A stretch of 64,000 bases of DNA, taken from NCBI GenBank assembly GCA_903893315.1, contig CAITLU010000036.1:62001-126000 (forward strand). The letters run 5' to 3'. A program made the position numbers and the translations under genes. Numbering within the stretch: position 1 is the stretch's first letter; each line of letters begins with the position of its first letter. The notes under the pieces were generated by a model. That model worked only from the letters and a program-made list of their open reading frames with translations, ran no database searches and was not told the DNA's origin. The DNA is from an uncultured bacterium (GTDB lineage Bacteria > Desulfobacterota > Binatia > UBA1149 > CAITLU01). Below are positions 51,923 through 61,233 of this stretch, piece after piece.

Positions 51923-52177
51923 ATGGCGCACAAGAAAGGTCAAGGAAGCAGCCGTAACGGTCGCGACAGCCGCGGGCAGCGCCGTGGCGTGAAGAAGTAC
52001 GGCGGTCAGACGGTCGTGGCCGGGAACATCCTGGTCCGCCAGCTCGGCACCCGCATCCATCCGGGAGCAGGCGTCGGAATGGGCCGCGACTATACCCTGT
52101 TCGCCCTCAACAACGGCGTGGTCAAGTACGAACCTTTCGGTAAGGATCGCACTCGAGTCTGCGTCCTGCCGGCCTGA
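51923..52177 (+). CDS. rpmA: 50S ribosomal protein L27
   Basis: Large-subunit protein of 84 residues with the conserved [16 protein letters not shown] start, which reaches the peptidyl-transferase centre, and [20 protein letters not shown]. No N-terminal cleavable extension as in Firmicutes. Seven bases before obgE. Confidence 0.98.
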   Translation: MAHKKGQGSSRNGRDSRGQRRGVKKYGGQTVVAGNILVRQLGTRIHPGAGVGMGRDYTLFALNNGVVKYEPFGKDRTRVCVLPA

Positions 52178-52184
52178 TCCCCCT

Positions 52185-53240
52185 GTGAATTTCGTCGACG
52201 AAGCGCGCTTGCGCGTCGTCGCCGGTGACGGGGGCGACGGTTGCGCAGCATTCCTTCGCGAAGCCTACAGACCAAAAGGCGGACCCTCCGGCGGTGACGG
52301 CGGCAACGGCGGCAGCGTCTACGCCATCGCTGACGAAGGCGAGAACACGCTGCTCGATCTGCGTTCCAAGCGCGCGGTCAAGGCCGAGCGCGGCGAAGAC
52401 GGGCGCGGCAAGCACCAGCACGGCAAGAAGGGCTCTGACGTTTATCTGCGGGTCCCGATAGGAACGATCTTCGTCGACGACGAAACCGGCGAGACGGTCG
52501 CGGACGTGACGCAGCACGCGCAGATTGCTCTGCTGGCCGCCGGCGGTTTCGGTGGGCGCGGCAATGCTCGCTTCGCCACGGCGACTCATCAGGCGCCGCG
52601 GCGTGCGGATCCCGGCACTCCGGGAGTTCAGCGTGAAGTGCGCCTCGAACTGCGCCTGCTGGCCGACGCCGGGCTGGTCGGGTTGCCCAATGCCGGCAAG
52701 TCGAGCCTGTTGGCGCGTGTCAGCGCGGCACGTCCAAAGATCGCCGACTATCCGTTCACTACGCTGGCGCCGGTGCTCGGCGTGGTGCGCTGGGCCAACG
52801 AAAAGACCTTCGTGCTCGCCGACATCCCCGGCCTCATCGAGGGTGCTCACGAAGGACACGGTCTCGGTGACCGCTTCCTGCGTCACGTCGAGCGTACGGC
52901 GGTATTGGTACACCTCCTCGACGCCTCTGCGTGCACTGCACAGCAGGCGGCCGAAGACTTCGACACCGTACAGCACGAGATCCACGCTTACGGCGAAGAT
53001 CTGGACGAGCGACCGCTGCTGGTAATCGCCAGCAAGATGGATCTGCCCAGCGCGGTGGAACAACTTCCCGAGCTTCGTCGTTTCATGGGCGAACGGGGCC
53101 ACGAAGTGCACGCAATCTCTGCGGCAACCGGCGAAGGATGCCGCGAACTGATGCGCGCCGTCGGTCACCTGGTCGATCAACGGCGCGCAAGGGCTGCCCT
53201 GCTGCGCGAGGCGCAGCAACCCCCGGGCTCCAATGCATGA
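52185..53240 (+). CDS. obgE: GTPase Obg
   Basis: Ribosome-associated GTPase of 351 residues: a Gly-rich Obg fold (about 1-158, GGPSGGDGGNGGSVY), then the G domain with G1 GLPNAGKSS, switch YPFTTLAP, G3 DIPGLIEGA and G4 SKMD. It acts in large-subunit assembly and links to (p)ppGpp in other bacteria. The start is GTG at 52185. No C-terminal OCT domain. Confidence 0.97.
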   Translation: MNFVDEARLRVVAGDGGDGCAAFLREAYRPKGGPSGGDGGNGGSVYAIADEGENTLLDLRSKRAVKAERGEDGRGKHQHGKKGSDVYLRVPIGTIFVDDETGETVADVTQHAQIALLAAGGFGGRGNARFATATHQAPRRADPGTPGVQREVRLELRLLADAGLVGLPNAGKSSLLARVSAARPKIADYPFTTLAPVLGVVRWANEKTFVLADIPGLIEGAHEGHGLGDRFLRHVERTAVLVHLLDASACTAQQAAEDFDTVQHEIHAYGEDLDERPLLVIASKMDLPSAVEQLPELRRFMGERGHEVHAISAATGEGCRELMRAVGHLVDQRRARAALLREAQQPPGSNA

Positions 53241-54468
53241 AGAACACAAGAGAGCTATTCTTGAGCGTACGCGACGCATAGTCGTCAAACTCGGCAGTTC
53301 GATCCTGACCACTGCCTCAGGTGTCAACCAGGAGCAGGTCGGTCGCCTCAGCGCCGAGTTGGCGCGCCTGGTCGACGAAGGCTTCCAGATCGTGGTCGTC
53401 ACCTCCGGCGCGCGCGCTGCCGGCCTCTCGCGTCTCGGACTTACGCGCCTGCCCAAGAACATCGCCGAGCAACAGGCCGCAGCCGCTATCGGACAAATCC
53501 GCCTGATGGCGTTCTACGAGCGTTTTTTTTCGGACTTCCACAAACACGTGGGCCAGGTGCTGCTCACCGCCGCCGACCTGCAAGACCGCACACGCTACCT
53601 CAACGCCAAGCGGACCTTCGAGCATCTGCTCAGGCACGGCATCGTGCCGATCGTCAACGAGAACGACTCAGTGGCCATCGACGAACTGAAATTCGGTGAC
53701 AACGATCGCCTTTCCGCGTTGGTAGCCGGCCTCGTCGATGCCGACCTGCTGGTGATGCTCTCTGACGTCGACGGACTCTACGCCAACGATCCCAGACTCG
53801 GCCAAGCCCCGTTGATCGAGGAGGTCGACGACATCGACGCGTTCCTCGAAACCGGAATCGCCGGCGGCGCGGGGTCGGGCGTCGGAACCGGCGGCATGAA
53901 GAGCAAGTTGCTGGCCGCACGCAGCGCCGCACACCGCGGCATCCCCTCTATCGTTGCCAGCGGCACCAGGCCCGGAACCCTTGCCCGCGTCGTCAATCCC
54001 AACGATCACACGGGGACGCTGTTCCTGCCCCGCGAAGTAACCATCCCCGGCCGCAAGCACTGGATCGCATATGGTCTTGCGCTGCGCGGAACGCTGGTGC
54101 TCGACTCCGGCGCTGCCAATGCCCTCACAAGCAAAGGCGGAAGCCTGCTGGCCGCCGGCATCACCGAGGTACGCGGACAATTCACGCGCGGCGACGCGGT
54201 GCGCTGCCTCGCCCCTTCGGGAGATGAAATCGCCCGCGGTCTGGTTGCCTACGACTCCGGCGAATGCGCCAAACTGCGCGGTCAGGCCAGCGCGAAGATC
54301 CAGGAACTGCTCGGCTATCACGTCGGCGACGAGATCATCCACAGAGACGACCTCGTGCTGCTCGCCGACGCTGCGGTTCAACCTGCGGCCGCCGACACCG
54401 CACTGACGCAGGACGCCGCGACAGGACACGAAAGCGACGGTCGGCGCGGCGACGAGGAGGAGTTGTGA
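53233..54468 (+). CDS. proB: Glutamate 5-kinase with PUA domain
   Basis: First proline-pathway enzyme. The amino-acid kinase domain (about 14-265) has VVKLGSSIL, VTSGARAAG, NENDSVAIDELKFGDND and GTGGMKSK. A C-terminal PUA domain (about 285-370) and a charged tail follow. The ATG overlaps the obgE stop by eight bases. Confidence 0.97.
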   Translation: MHEEHKRAILERTRRIVVKLGSSILTTASGVNQEQVGRLSAELARLVDEGFQIVVVTSGARAAGLSRLGLTRLPKNIAEQQAAAAIGQIRLMAFYERFFSDFHKHVGQVLLTAADLQDRTRYLNAKRTFEHLLRHGIVPIVNENDSVAIDELKFGDNDRLSALVAGLVDADLLVMLSDVDGLYANDPRLGQAPLIEEVDDIDAFLETGIAGGAGSGVGTGGMKSKLLAARSAAHRGIPSIVASGTRPGTLARVVNPNDHTGTLFLPREVTIPGRKHWIAYGLALRGTLVLDSGAANALTSKGGSLLAAGITEVRGQFTRGDAVRCLAPSGDEIARGLVAYDSGECAKLRGQASAKIQELLGYHVGDEIIHRDDLVLLADAAVQPAAADTALTQDAATGHESDGRRGDEEEL

Positions 54469-54470
54469 CC

Positions 54471-55760
54471 ATGATCACGACAGCGCCGGATCATTCTGAC
54501 GAAGGCGGCGACATCGAGCGCGAAGTCGCCAGCATCTGCCGGCGCGCCCGCGCGGCGTCGCGCCGCCTCGCCCAAGTCAGCGACCAGCAACGCAGCGACG
54601 CTTTGCGGCGCATCGCCGAACGCATCCGAGGCGAAGCCGACGCGATCGTGAGTGCCAACGTCGTAGACGTCGAAGCGGGCCGCGCCGCCGGACTCAGTGC
54701 GGCTCTGGTCGATCGGCTGACGCTTACCCCCGAGCGCATCGAAGCGATGGCTGCCGGCATCGTCGCCGTGGCCGCCCTGCCCGACCCTCTGCAAGGTTCG
54801 ATCAGGGAGTGGACCACCGACAGGGGCCTCGAGATTCGCCAGATTCGCATTCCGATCGGCGTGGTCGGAATCATCTACGAATCGCGTCCCAACGTAACTG
54901 CCGACGCCGCGGCGCTGTGCCTCAAATCCGGCAACGCAGCGCTGCTCAAGGGCGGCAAGGAAGCGATCCGTTCCAACTCCGCCATCGCCGACCTCATCAT
55001 TGCCGAAATAGCCGCTGCGGGCCTGCCTGCCGATTCGGTGCAACTGCTGCGCTCCACCGACCGTCGCGCCACGGAAGCGATGCTGCGCCAGGACGCGACC
55101 ATCGACGTCATCATTCCGCGCGGAGGCCCCAGCCTGGTACGCGCCATCGCCGAGCACTCGCGCGTGCCCGTCATCCGTCACTACGAAGGCATCTGCCACA
55201 CCTACGTCGACGCCGGAGCCGATCTTTCGATGGCGGCCGACATCGCCTTCAACGCCAAGGTTCAGCGCCCCGGCGTCTGCAACGCGATGGAGAACCTGCT
55301 CGTCCACGCCGACGTCGCACGAGCGTTCCTGAAAGTGCTGGCGCCGCGTCTTCAGGAGGCCGGTGTGGAACTGCGCGGCTGCGAGCGCGCTCGCGCAATT
55401 CTTCCCGGCATCAACAAAGCCAGCGACGAAGACTGGCGTACCGAATACCTCGACCTAATTCTGGCAATCAAGGTCGTCGATTCCATCGATGAGGCAATAG
55501 ACTTCATCAACGAGAACGGCTCGGGTCACTCCGACAGCATCGTGACGCGCTCGCGCGAGCGTGCCGATCGCTTCCTTCGCGAGGTGGACTCGGCCACCGT
55601 CTACGAAAACGCCTCGACGCGCTTCACTGACGGCTTCGAGTTCGGCTTCGGTGCCGAGGTCGGGATATCTACCAACCGCATCCACGCCAGAGGTCCGATG
55701 GGCCTGCGCGAACTGACCACTTACAAGTACGTGGTGCGCGGCCAGGGACATGTGCGCTGA
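54471..55760 (+). CDS. proA: Gamma-glutamyl phosphate reductase
   Basis: NADPH-dependent reductase of 429 residues forming glutamate semialdehyde. Motifs: IPIGVVGIIYESRPNVT, LLKGGKEA, the catalytic Cys in QRPGVCNAMENLL, and NASTRFTDGFEFGFGAEVGIST. ATG at 54471 with GAGGAGGAG about eight bases upstream; a GTG at 54465 that overlaps the proB stop is an alternative. Works directly with ProB. Confidence 0.97.
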   Translation: MITTAPDHSDEGGDIEREVASICRRARAASRRLAQVSDQQRSDALRRIAERIRGEADAIVSANVVDVEAGRAAGLSAALVDRLTLTPERIEAMAAGIVAVAALPDPLQGSIREWTTDRGLEIRQIRIPIGVVGIIYESRPNVTADAAALCLKSGNAALLKGGKEAIRSNSAIADLIIAEIAAAGLPADSVQLLRSTDRRATEAMLRQDATIDVIIPRGGPSLVRAIAEHSRVPVIRHYEGICHTYVDAGADLSMAADIAFNAKVQRPGVCNAMENLLVHADVARAFLKVLAPRLQEAGVELRGCERARAILPGINKASDEDWRTEYLDLILAIKVVDSIDEAIDFINENGSGHSDSIVTRSRERADRFLREVDSATVYENASTRFTDGFEFGFGAEVGISTNRIHARGPMGLRELTTYKYVVRGQGHVR

Positions 55761-56418
55761 TTCGTTGCGACTCGGGATCCTCGGCGGGACCTTCGATCCC
55801 GTCCATCTGGGACATCTGGCCAGCGCCCGCGAAGTGGCCGCGGCCTTCGATCTAGACACGGTGTTGATGCTGCTTTCGGCCCGCCCACCGCACAAGACCC
55901 AGACCGCGCAGGCTCCCGCCGCGCAACGCCTGGAGATGCTCAGACTCGCCGTTCAAGGCGATCCCGTGCTGCAAGCGTGTGACATGGAGATGCGCCGCGA
56001 AGGCGCGTCCTACACCGTCGACACGCTGCGCGAACTGAGCACCGCATACCCCGGAGCGGAACTCTTCCTGATCCTCGGCGCCGATGCCTACGCCGAGATC
56101 GACACCTGGAGTCGCCCGCAGGAACTGCCGCAACTGTGCAACATCATCGTCACCAGCCGGCCCGGCCGCGCATCCGACACAGCACCACCTCTTCCACCCG
56201 TTGCTGCTCGCAACCAGAGTCGCTATGATCCTCGCGTTGGTTGTCATCTGCACGAGAGCGGCCACGTGATCGTCGGCCACCGCATCCACGGAATCGAAGC
56301 CTCGGCTTCCGACGTACGGCGACGCGTAGCTCTCGGCCTCCGCATCGAAGATCTGACCGGGCCGGCGGTGGCCCGCTACATCCACGAGCAACATCTCTAC
56401 GGAGCCCGCACCAATTGA
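55750..56418 (+). CDS. nadD: Nicotinate-nucleotide adenylyltransferase
   Basis: Adenylates nicotinate mononucleotide in NAD synthesis. The 222 residues have the nucleotidyltransferase motif GGTFDPVHLGHL (13-24), PPHK, GASYTVDTLREL, LILGADAYAEI, and a C-terminal SASDVRRRV in place of the common ISSTxIR. ATG at 55750 overlaps proA by 11 bases. Confidence 0.96.
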   Translation: MCADSLRLGILGGTFDPVHLGHLASAREVAAAFDLDTVLMLLSARPPHKTQTAQAPAAQRLEMLRLAVQGDPVLQACDMEMRREGASYTVDTLRELSTAYPGAELFLILGADAYAEIDTWSRPQELPQLCNIIVTSRPGRASDTAPPLPPVAARNQSRYDPRVGCHLHESGHVIVGHRIHGIEASASDVRRRVALGLRIEDLTGPAVARYIHEQHLYGARTN

Positions 56419-56795
56419 ACGACGCATCGCGTGAACTTGCCGTGGCCGCGGCCGACCTTGCAGCGGATCGCAAAGCTCTCGACATCGTCGTCCTGGATCT
56501 GGAGATCCACTCTTCGATTGCCGACGCCTTCGTCATCTGCAGCGGGCGCTCGCACATACAGGTCGAGGCCATCGTACAGCGTGTTCGTGAGGGACTCGCC
56601 GAGCGCCACGGTATCGGTCCAATCTCAGTCGAGGGTCTGGAGAACGCCCGCTGGGCTTTGATCGACTACGGCTCGATCGTGGTCCACGTCTTCCAGCCCG
56701 GGGTCCGCGAAATCTACGATCTCGAGCGTCTCTGGAACCAGGTTCCGCGTTGGAACTACGAAGATGGGGCGGATAAACACATTGCACTGGCGTGA
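56415..56795 (+). CDS. rsfS: Ribosomal silencing factor RsfS
   Basis: Binds L14 and prevents subunit joining during starvation. From a TTG at 56415, which overlaps the nadD stop as TTGA, 126 residues show DIVVLDL, FVICSGRSHIQVEAI, GLENARWALIDYGSIVVHVFQPGVREIY and the YDLERLW end. The frame is open upstream in nadD, but those codons are not family-like. Confidence 0.95.
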   Translation: MNDASRELAVAAADLAADRKALDIVVLDLEIHSSIADAFVICSGRSHIQVEAIVQRVREGLAERHGIGPISVEGLENARWALIDYGSIVVHVFQPGVREIYDLERLWNQVPRWNYEDGADKHIALA

Positions 56796-56849
56796 TTTGC
56801 GGGCCCGGAGCAGCCGGGAACCGCGCCTCGCGCCACCTGGCACCTGACA

Positions 56850-58037
56850 ATGCTGCGCCGAACATTGAGCTTTCTTCTTGCCGTGGTGCTGATCGCTGCG
56901 GTGGCCTGCCTCGTCTACTTCAACGCCCAGCCAACCACCCTCAAACTCGCTCCCGGCTACGAGTACACGATGCCGCTGGCGTGGCTCATCGTCGGCGCAG
57001 TGGGCTGCGGCGCGCTGCTGGTGTTCATCGTACTGCTGGCGCGCGAGGGACGCTGGGCCCTTCGCCAGTGGCGCATCCAACGCGCGCGCCGCGCCACCGA
57101 GCGCGCCACCACGCTGAAGGCCGAAGCCAGAGGCCTGGTGCTGGCCGGCCAATGCGGCAAGGCCCGAGTACTGCTCTCCCAAGCCTTGAAACACGGCGGA
57201 TCTGTAGCCGGAGACGTGGTCGATCACGCCGAAACCTACATCGCCGAAGCCCGCTTCGAAGACGCGCGCCGCGTCCTCGAAGACGGTCTCGCCGATTTCG
57301 GCAGCGACCCACTGCTGCTGCACGGACTCGCACGCTGCTGCCGCGCACTGGGCGACAACACCGCCGCTGCCAGTGCCCTCGAGCGCGCCGTAGTCACCTT
57401 CCCGGCCAGCGTGGTGCTCTACCGGATGCTGCGGGACGCACTGGTGGACACATCGTCCTGGAAGCGCGCCGAAGAAGTGCAGCAACGGCTCGTCGATCTT
57501 CGCCCGAGTGACGACGCCGAACGCCAGCGCCTGGTGGAGATCCGCATGCACGCCATCGAGCGCTGCGAAGGCTCCGATCGCGAAACCGGTCTGCGCTCGG
57601 TGGTCGCCCTTGATCCGGACTTCACTCCCGCGGTCGTCGAAAGGGCCAAGCTGTTCGTTTCACAGGGGTACAGGCGCGCTGCGCTTCGGCTCTTGCTGAA
57701 GAGCGCCAAGCGCCGCCCGACCGCGCTCGTCCTGACCGCTCTCGACGACATGCTCGAACAGACCGATACCACGCGGCTGCTCAAGATCTACGCAAAATTG
57801 CGCGCCCGCTTCCCGCGCGACGGCGAACTGACGTTGCACTACGCGCGTCTGATGATTCGCATGGGGCGCGACGACGATGGCGAGCGGGCACTTCGCCTCA
57901 TCGACGACTCCGGCCGCGAAGGAATCGTCGCGGACAGCCTGCGCGCACTTATCCTGCAAAGACACTCGCTGCCTGACCAGGCTGCCGAGACCCTGCGAGC
58001 GGCCTTGGACAAAGCACTCGGCGAAAAGACTACGTAA
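56850..58037 (+). CDS. LapA-like (DUF1049) membrane domain fused to TPR repeats
   Basis: A 395-residue protein. Residues 1-75 resemble LapA/DUF1049: two transmembrane helices (about 5-24 and 42-64) joined by FNAQPTTLKLAPGYEYTMPLAW, then a basic stretch. Residues 95-390 are helical TPR-like repeats, as in LapB (YciM), but without LapB's C-terminal rubredoxin knuckle. In E. coli LapA and LapB are separate, and LapB helps FtsH degrade LpxC. A HemY-type protein is the main alternative. It lies 54 bases after rsfS, with its end nine bases from the convergent receiver-ParA gene. Confidence 0.72.
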   Translation: MLRRTLSFLLAVVLIAAVACLVYFNAQPTTLKLAPGYEYTMPLAWLIVGAVGCGALLVFIVLLAREGRWALRQWRIQRARRATERATTLKAEARGLVLAGQCGKARVLLSQALKHGGSVAGDVVDHAETYIAEARFEDARRVLEDGLADFGSDPLLLHGLARCCRALGDNTAAASALERAVVTFPASVVLYRMLRDALVDTSSWKRAEEVQQRLVDLRPSDDAERQRLVEIRMHAIERCEGSDRETGLRSVVALDPDFTPAVVERAKLFVSQGYRRAALRLLLKSAKRRPTALVLTALDDMLEQTDTTRLLKIYAKLRARFPRDGELTLHYARLMIRMGRDDDGERALRLIDDSGREGIVADSLRALILQRHSLPDQAAETLRAALDKALGEKTT

Positions 58038-58046
58038 CGTCGTTCT

Positions 58047-59213
58047 TCAACGCAGCAAGAGCATACACAACGCCAGTTCATCCAGAGCTTTGGAGACGAT
58101 GTGTTCCGGCCTGCTCACGACGATCGGAGTGTAGGTAGCCGCCGCGCGATAGAAGAGATCGGGTGCGGCCGGTACGACGCCGTACTTGCGCAACGACAGC
58201 AGCGCGTGGATTTCGGCGATCGGCACCGCCTCCGGCAGTGTCGCGCGTGAAACGATGACGGTACCCACCGGAGCCTCGATGCGCCAGCTTCTCAGGAGAT
58301 CGAGCGTCACACGCGCCGCTGTAACCGCCGATGGCTCGCGGTCGAGTACCAGCGCGACGATGTCGGCAGCGCGCAACGCTTCGCGGTTGGAATCGACGGC
58401 GCTCGACGGCAGGTCCAGCAGCACCAGATCGGTACCGGCAGCCGCGGCCTCGACGATGGCCGTCGCCTGACCAGCGGCGAGCGTGCTGAAGTGCTCTACG
58501 TCCTGGGGCGCGGCCAGCACTCGAAGGCCGCTCGGGTGCAGCGCGAGGTTGTGTTCCAACACATCGAAGTCGACGGGAATCGAGGTGGCGTCGAGAAGAT
58601 GCCCGAGATCCCCGAGCGGCGCGATGTTGAGCAGCCGCGTCAGTCCGCCGTAATCCCCGCGCAGTTCGATCGCGGTTACACGCAGCCCACGGCTGGCCAG
58701 CACCACGGCCACATTGGCAACCACGCTGGTGGTCCCAACCCCGCCCTTGGCACCGATGAACGCGACAACGCGAGCCCGCTTGACGTGTGGTGAAGTCTCC
58801 ACGCCGCGAGGTTCGCGCGGAAGCGCCTCGTGGCGCTCGATCGCATAACGGATGGTGCGCTCGAGTTCACCGGCACGCAGCTCACCCTTCACGAGATAGC
58901 CGGCAGCACCCAGCTTCATGGCCTCGACATCCACGTCTTCCGTGCCCTGTCCGGTCAGAATGATCACGGGGCCCAGACGGCCTTCTTCTAGATCGCCGGC
59001 CAGAAGGTCGAGTCCGGTTTTCTCACCGAGCCGGTAATCAACCAGGAAAACGTCGTATTGGCGGGCGCGAATCTCGCGAACCGCATCTTCGTAGGTGCGC
59101 GCCCATACCAGGTCGAAGGATCTGCCCTTGGCCGCGCCAAGCAGGTCACGCGTGAAGACGAAATCGTCTTCGTCGTCCTCAACTAGGAGAATACTTATGG
59201 TGCCGGGAGTCAT
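58047..59213 (-). CDS. Receiver domain fused to CpaE/ParA-like ATPase
   Basis: A 388-residue protein from the ATG at 59213. The receiver (about 7-125) has the D13/D14 pocket, D59 in FLVDYRLG, T87 in ILTGQG and K109 in GYLVKG. The second domain is a MinD/ParA-type ATPase of the CpaE/TadZ kind: FIGAKGGVGTTSVV (signature Lys156, Thr where the P-loop Lys would be, as is usual for CpaE) and LVLLDLPSSAVD. Such proteins localise pili, flagella or other polar machines. No kinase or tad genes are adjacent. Confidence 0.88.
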   Translation of the reverse strand: MTPGTISILLVEDDEDDFVFTRDLLGAAKGRSFDLVWARTYEDAVREIRARQYDVFLVDYRLGEKTGLDLLAGDLEEGRLGPVIILTGQGTEDVDVEAMKLGAAGYLVKGELRAGELERTIRYAIERHEALPREPRGVETSPHVKRARVVAFIGAKGGVGTTSVVANVAVVLASRGLRVTAIELRGDYGGLTRLLNIAPLGDLGHLLDATSIPVDFDVLEHNLALHPSGLRVLAAPQDVEHFSTLAAGQATAIVEAAAAGTDLVLLDLPSSAVDSNREALRAADIVALVLDREPSAVTAARVTLDLLRSWRIEAPVGTVIVSRATLPEAVPIAEIHALLSLRKYGVVPAAPDLFYRAAATYTPIVVSRPEHIVSKALDELALCMLLLR

Positions 59214-59329
59214 CGAATCTGCCTTGTAAGCCGAGCCGTGATAACCATGCCCATTATGGAGTCTGCGACTACAGTCAACCTCCGCAGACACTCGTGGCTT
59301 CAAACCGCCCTGCCTTTAAGGACGGCGGT

Positions 59330-60028
59330 TCAGCCGCGCGCGTATGTACGATCCAGATACGCGCAGATTTCGGCCGACTCGAACATGCTCGCGCCGGTGT
59401 TCTGATCAGCCAGGTAAGGCACCATCATCCTCCCCGAATGCGCCACGAAGGCATCGCGGCTGGGACTGCCCTTGGCAACATTGTGCAACAAATACGGCAA
59501 TTCCAGTTCACACAACCGCTCGCGCACTAGGCGACAGAATGGCGAGGCCTCAAAACTCCACAGTTCCAACGGCAGTTGCGGCGTCCTGACGCCTGAATGC
59601 GACCTGCGACCCGACCCCAATCGCGCCAGCGACGCCAGCGCAGAAGAAACATCGGTGACTACGGGCACAGAAAGAGCCCATGGCACGGACCCGTCTCCAT
59701 AGGTCCCGAAGAGATAACGCACGATTTCGCCGGACTCGAGCATCTCCTTGCCTGTGTTCGGATCGATCAGAAAAGGGAATTGCGCCTTGCCGCTGCGCGC
59801 GGCCGCAGCCGGGCGAAAGCGTGTTCCCGCTTGCGGGCAAGGGTAGATCATCGCGTCAAGGTCGAGCACGCTCATGGCTTCGCGGACCTTGCGGCAATAA
59901 GGACAGGCCTCGAACTCGTATAATTCGAGCGGCTTCTTCGGACGCGCACCCAAGACGGTTACGGTCATCCCGGCACCGGCTCTGACAATGCTGGCAAGAA
60001 ACGAAGTAGCGATGTCGTAAGATCTCAT
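59330..60028 (-). CDS. Tandem GST N-terminal (thioredoxin-fold) domain protein
   Basis: A 232-residue protein with two repeated thioredoxin-fold domains of the GST-N type. The first (about 33-110) has CPYC (42-45), then FPFLIDPNTGKEMLESGEIVRYLF. The second (about 153-230) has SPFCR (one Cys at 165), then VPYLADQNTGASMFESAEICAYL. The close repeat points to internal duplication with loss of one active-site Cys. It starts by ATGA overlap with the ArsA-like gene. Likely a glutathione- or thiol-linked redox protein. Confidence 0.85.
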   Translation of the reverse strand: MRSYDIATSFLASIVRAGAGMTVTVLGARPKKPLELYEFEACPYCRKVREAMSVLDLDAMIYPCPQAGTRFRPAAAARSGKAQFPFLIDPNTGKEMLESGEIVRYLFGTYGDGSVPWALSVPVVTDVSSALASLARLGSGRRSHSGVRTPQLPLELWSFEASPFCRLVRERLCELELPYLLHNVAKGSPSRDAFVAHSGRMMVPYLADQNTGASMFESAEICAYLDRTYARG

Positions 60029-61233
60029 GGCAGGTCCCTCCGAATCCCAGTAGCACGATCACCCGGCAGACGCGCGGCGTTCGGCGCGGATGTTTCCCCG
60101 AAGAAATCGCCGAGTGCAGCGAGTGAGGCAAGATCGTGAACATCGCGGCGCTGCTCAGGAACCGAGACGAATGCCACGTCGGCAGGTAGCGCATCCTCGA
60201 AGGCCTCGCGCCGCACGGCCTCCGCGGCCGCCTGCACGCGTGCACTCTCCAGCGTGCTTTCCAGCCACGCGCTGACCTCTGCGTCGACCCCTGCCACGCC
60301 CAACGTCGCAACTATCCTGCCGAGCGCGGCAGCAGTCATCGCTTCGTCGTCCAACCCCGGCGCCGCTGCGTGCACGCGGTTCATCACCACTCCCTTCAGC
60401 GGCATGCCGAGAGCCCGCATGCTTGCGGCCAATCCATCGGCATCTTCCAACACCTGTTCGTCGGGACCGGACACCAACACGAACGCGGTATCGGGACTAT
60501 GCAGCAGAGATTTCACCTTACGGCTGCGCGCCGTGATGCCGTCGATCAACTGTTCGATCGCGACAAAGAAGTCGGCGATCTGCGCCAGCGCCTGGAGCCC
60601 GGTAGCCTCTTCGATACGCTCGAAGATGAAACGCACGCTCCTGCTGGCGGTCTTCCAGACCGACCACCCTGCCGACATCGTGGGCCGTACCAGCCACGCC
60701 ATGGTCGTGTGGTCGAAAAAATCTTCCAGACGCTGCGGCGCTTCGAGGAACTCGAGAGCGTGACCGGTCGGCGGCGTGTCGAGTACGATCAGATCAAAAG
60801 CGCCGGTCTCGTCGATGCGGCACAACTCTTCGATTGCCATGTATTCGGTCGAGCCGGCGAAAGAGCGCGACAGGCGTTGATAGAACTCGTTGGCCAGCAA
60901 GGTGTCGCGCACTTCATGGTTCGGCGCGTGGCGGGCGATGAACTCGTCCCACGCACTTTTCTGATCGAGCATCCCGGCCGACAGCGTTCCGCCCAAGCGC
61001 TGACCTGCAACTGCGAGATGCTCGACGCCGACGCGCTCGCCGCCTGCTCGCAGCGTATTCAGTCCGAGCGACTGCGCCAGGCGGCGCGCCGGGTCGATGG
61101 TCAGCACCATCACCCGCCGGCCCGCAATCGCGCCGCGCAGCGCGATCGTCGCCGCGATGGTTGTCTTGCCGACTCCGCCACTGCCCACGCAGACGACGAT
61201 GCGGCATCCATCGACGAGATCGACCAGCGTCAC
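60025..61233 (-). CDS. ArsA/Get3-family ATPase, subunit without signature lysine
   Basis: A 402-residue ATPase with P-loop GSGGVGKTT, in which the signature Lys of the deviant Walker A (K in KGGVGKT) is Ser. TIDPARRLAQSLG and LIVLDTPPTGHALEFL complete the ArsA pattern. It starts in overlap (four bases) with the preceding ArsA-like gene, which has the intact KGGVGKS. The pairing resembles mycobacterial Rv3679/Rv3680, which form a heteromeric ATPase. No arsenic or tail-anchored-protein genes are near. Confidence 0.9.
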   Translation of the reverse strand: MTLVDLVDGCRIVVCVGSGGVGKTTIAATIALRGAIAGRRVMVLTIDPARRLAQSLGLNTLRAGGERVGVEHLAVAGQRLGGTLSAGMLDQKSAWDEFIARHAPNHEVRDTLLANEFYQRLSRSFAGSTEYMAIEELCRIDETGAFDLIVLDTPPTGHALEFLEAPQRLEDFFDHTTMAWLVRPTMSAGWSVWKTASRSVRFIFERIEEATGLQALAQIADFFVAIEQLIDGITARSRKVKSLLHSPDTAFVLVSGPDEQVLEDADGLAASMRALGMPLKGVVMNRVHAAAPGLDDEAMTAAALGRIVATLGVAGVDAEVSAWLESTLESARVQAAAEAVRREAFEDALPADVAFVSVPEQRRDVHDLASLAALGDFFGETSAPNAARLPGDRATGIRRDLP

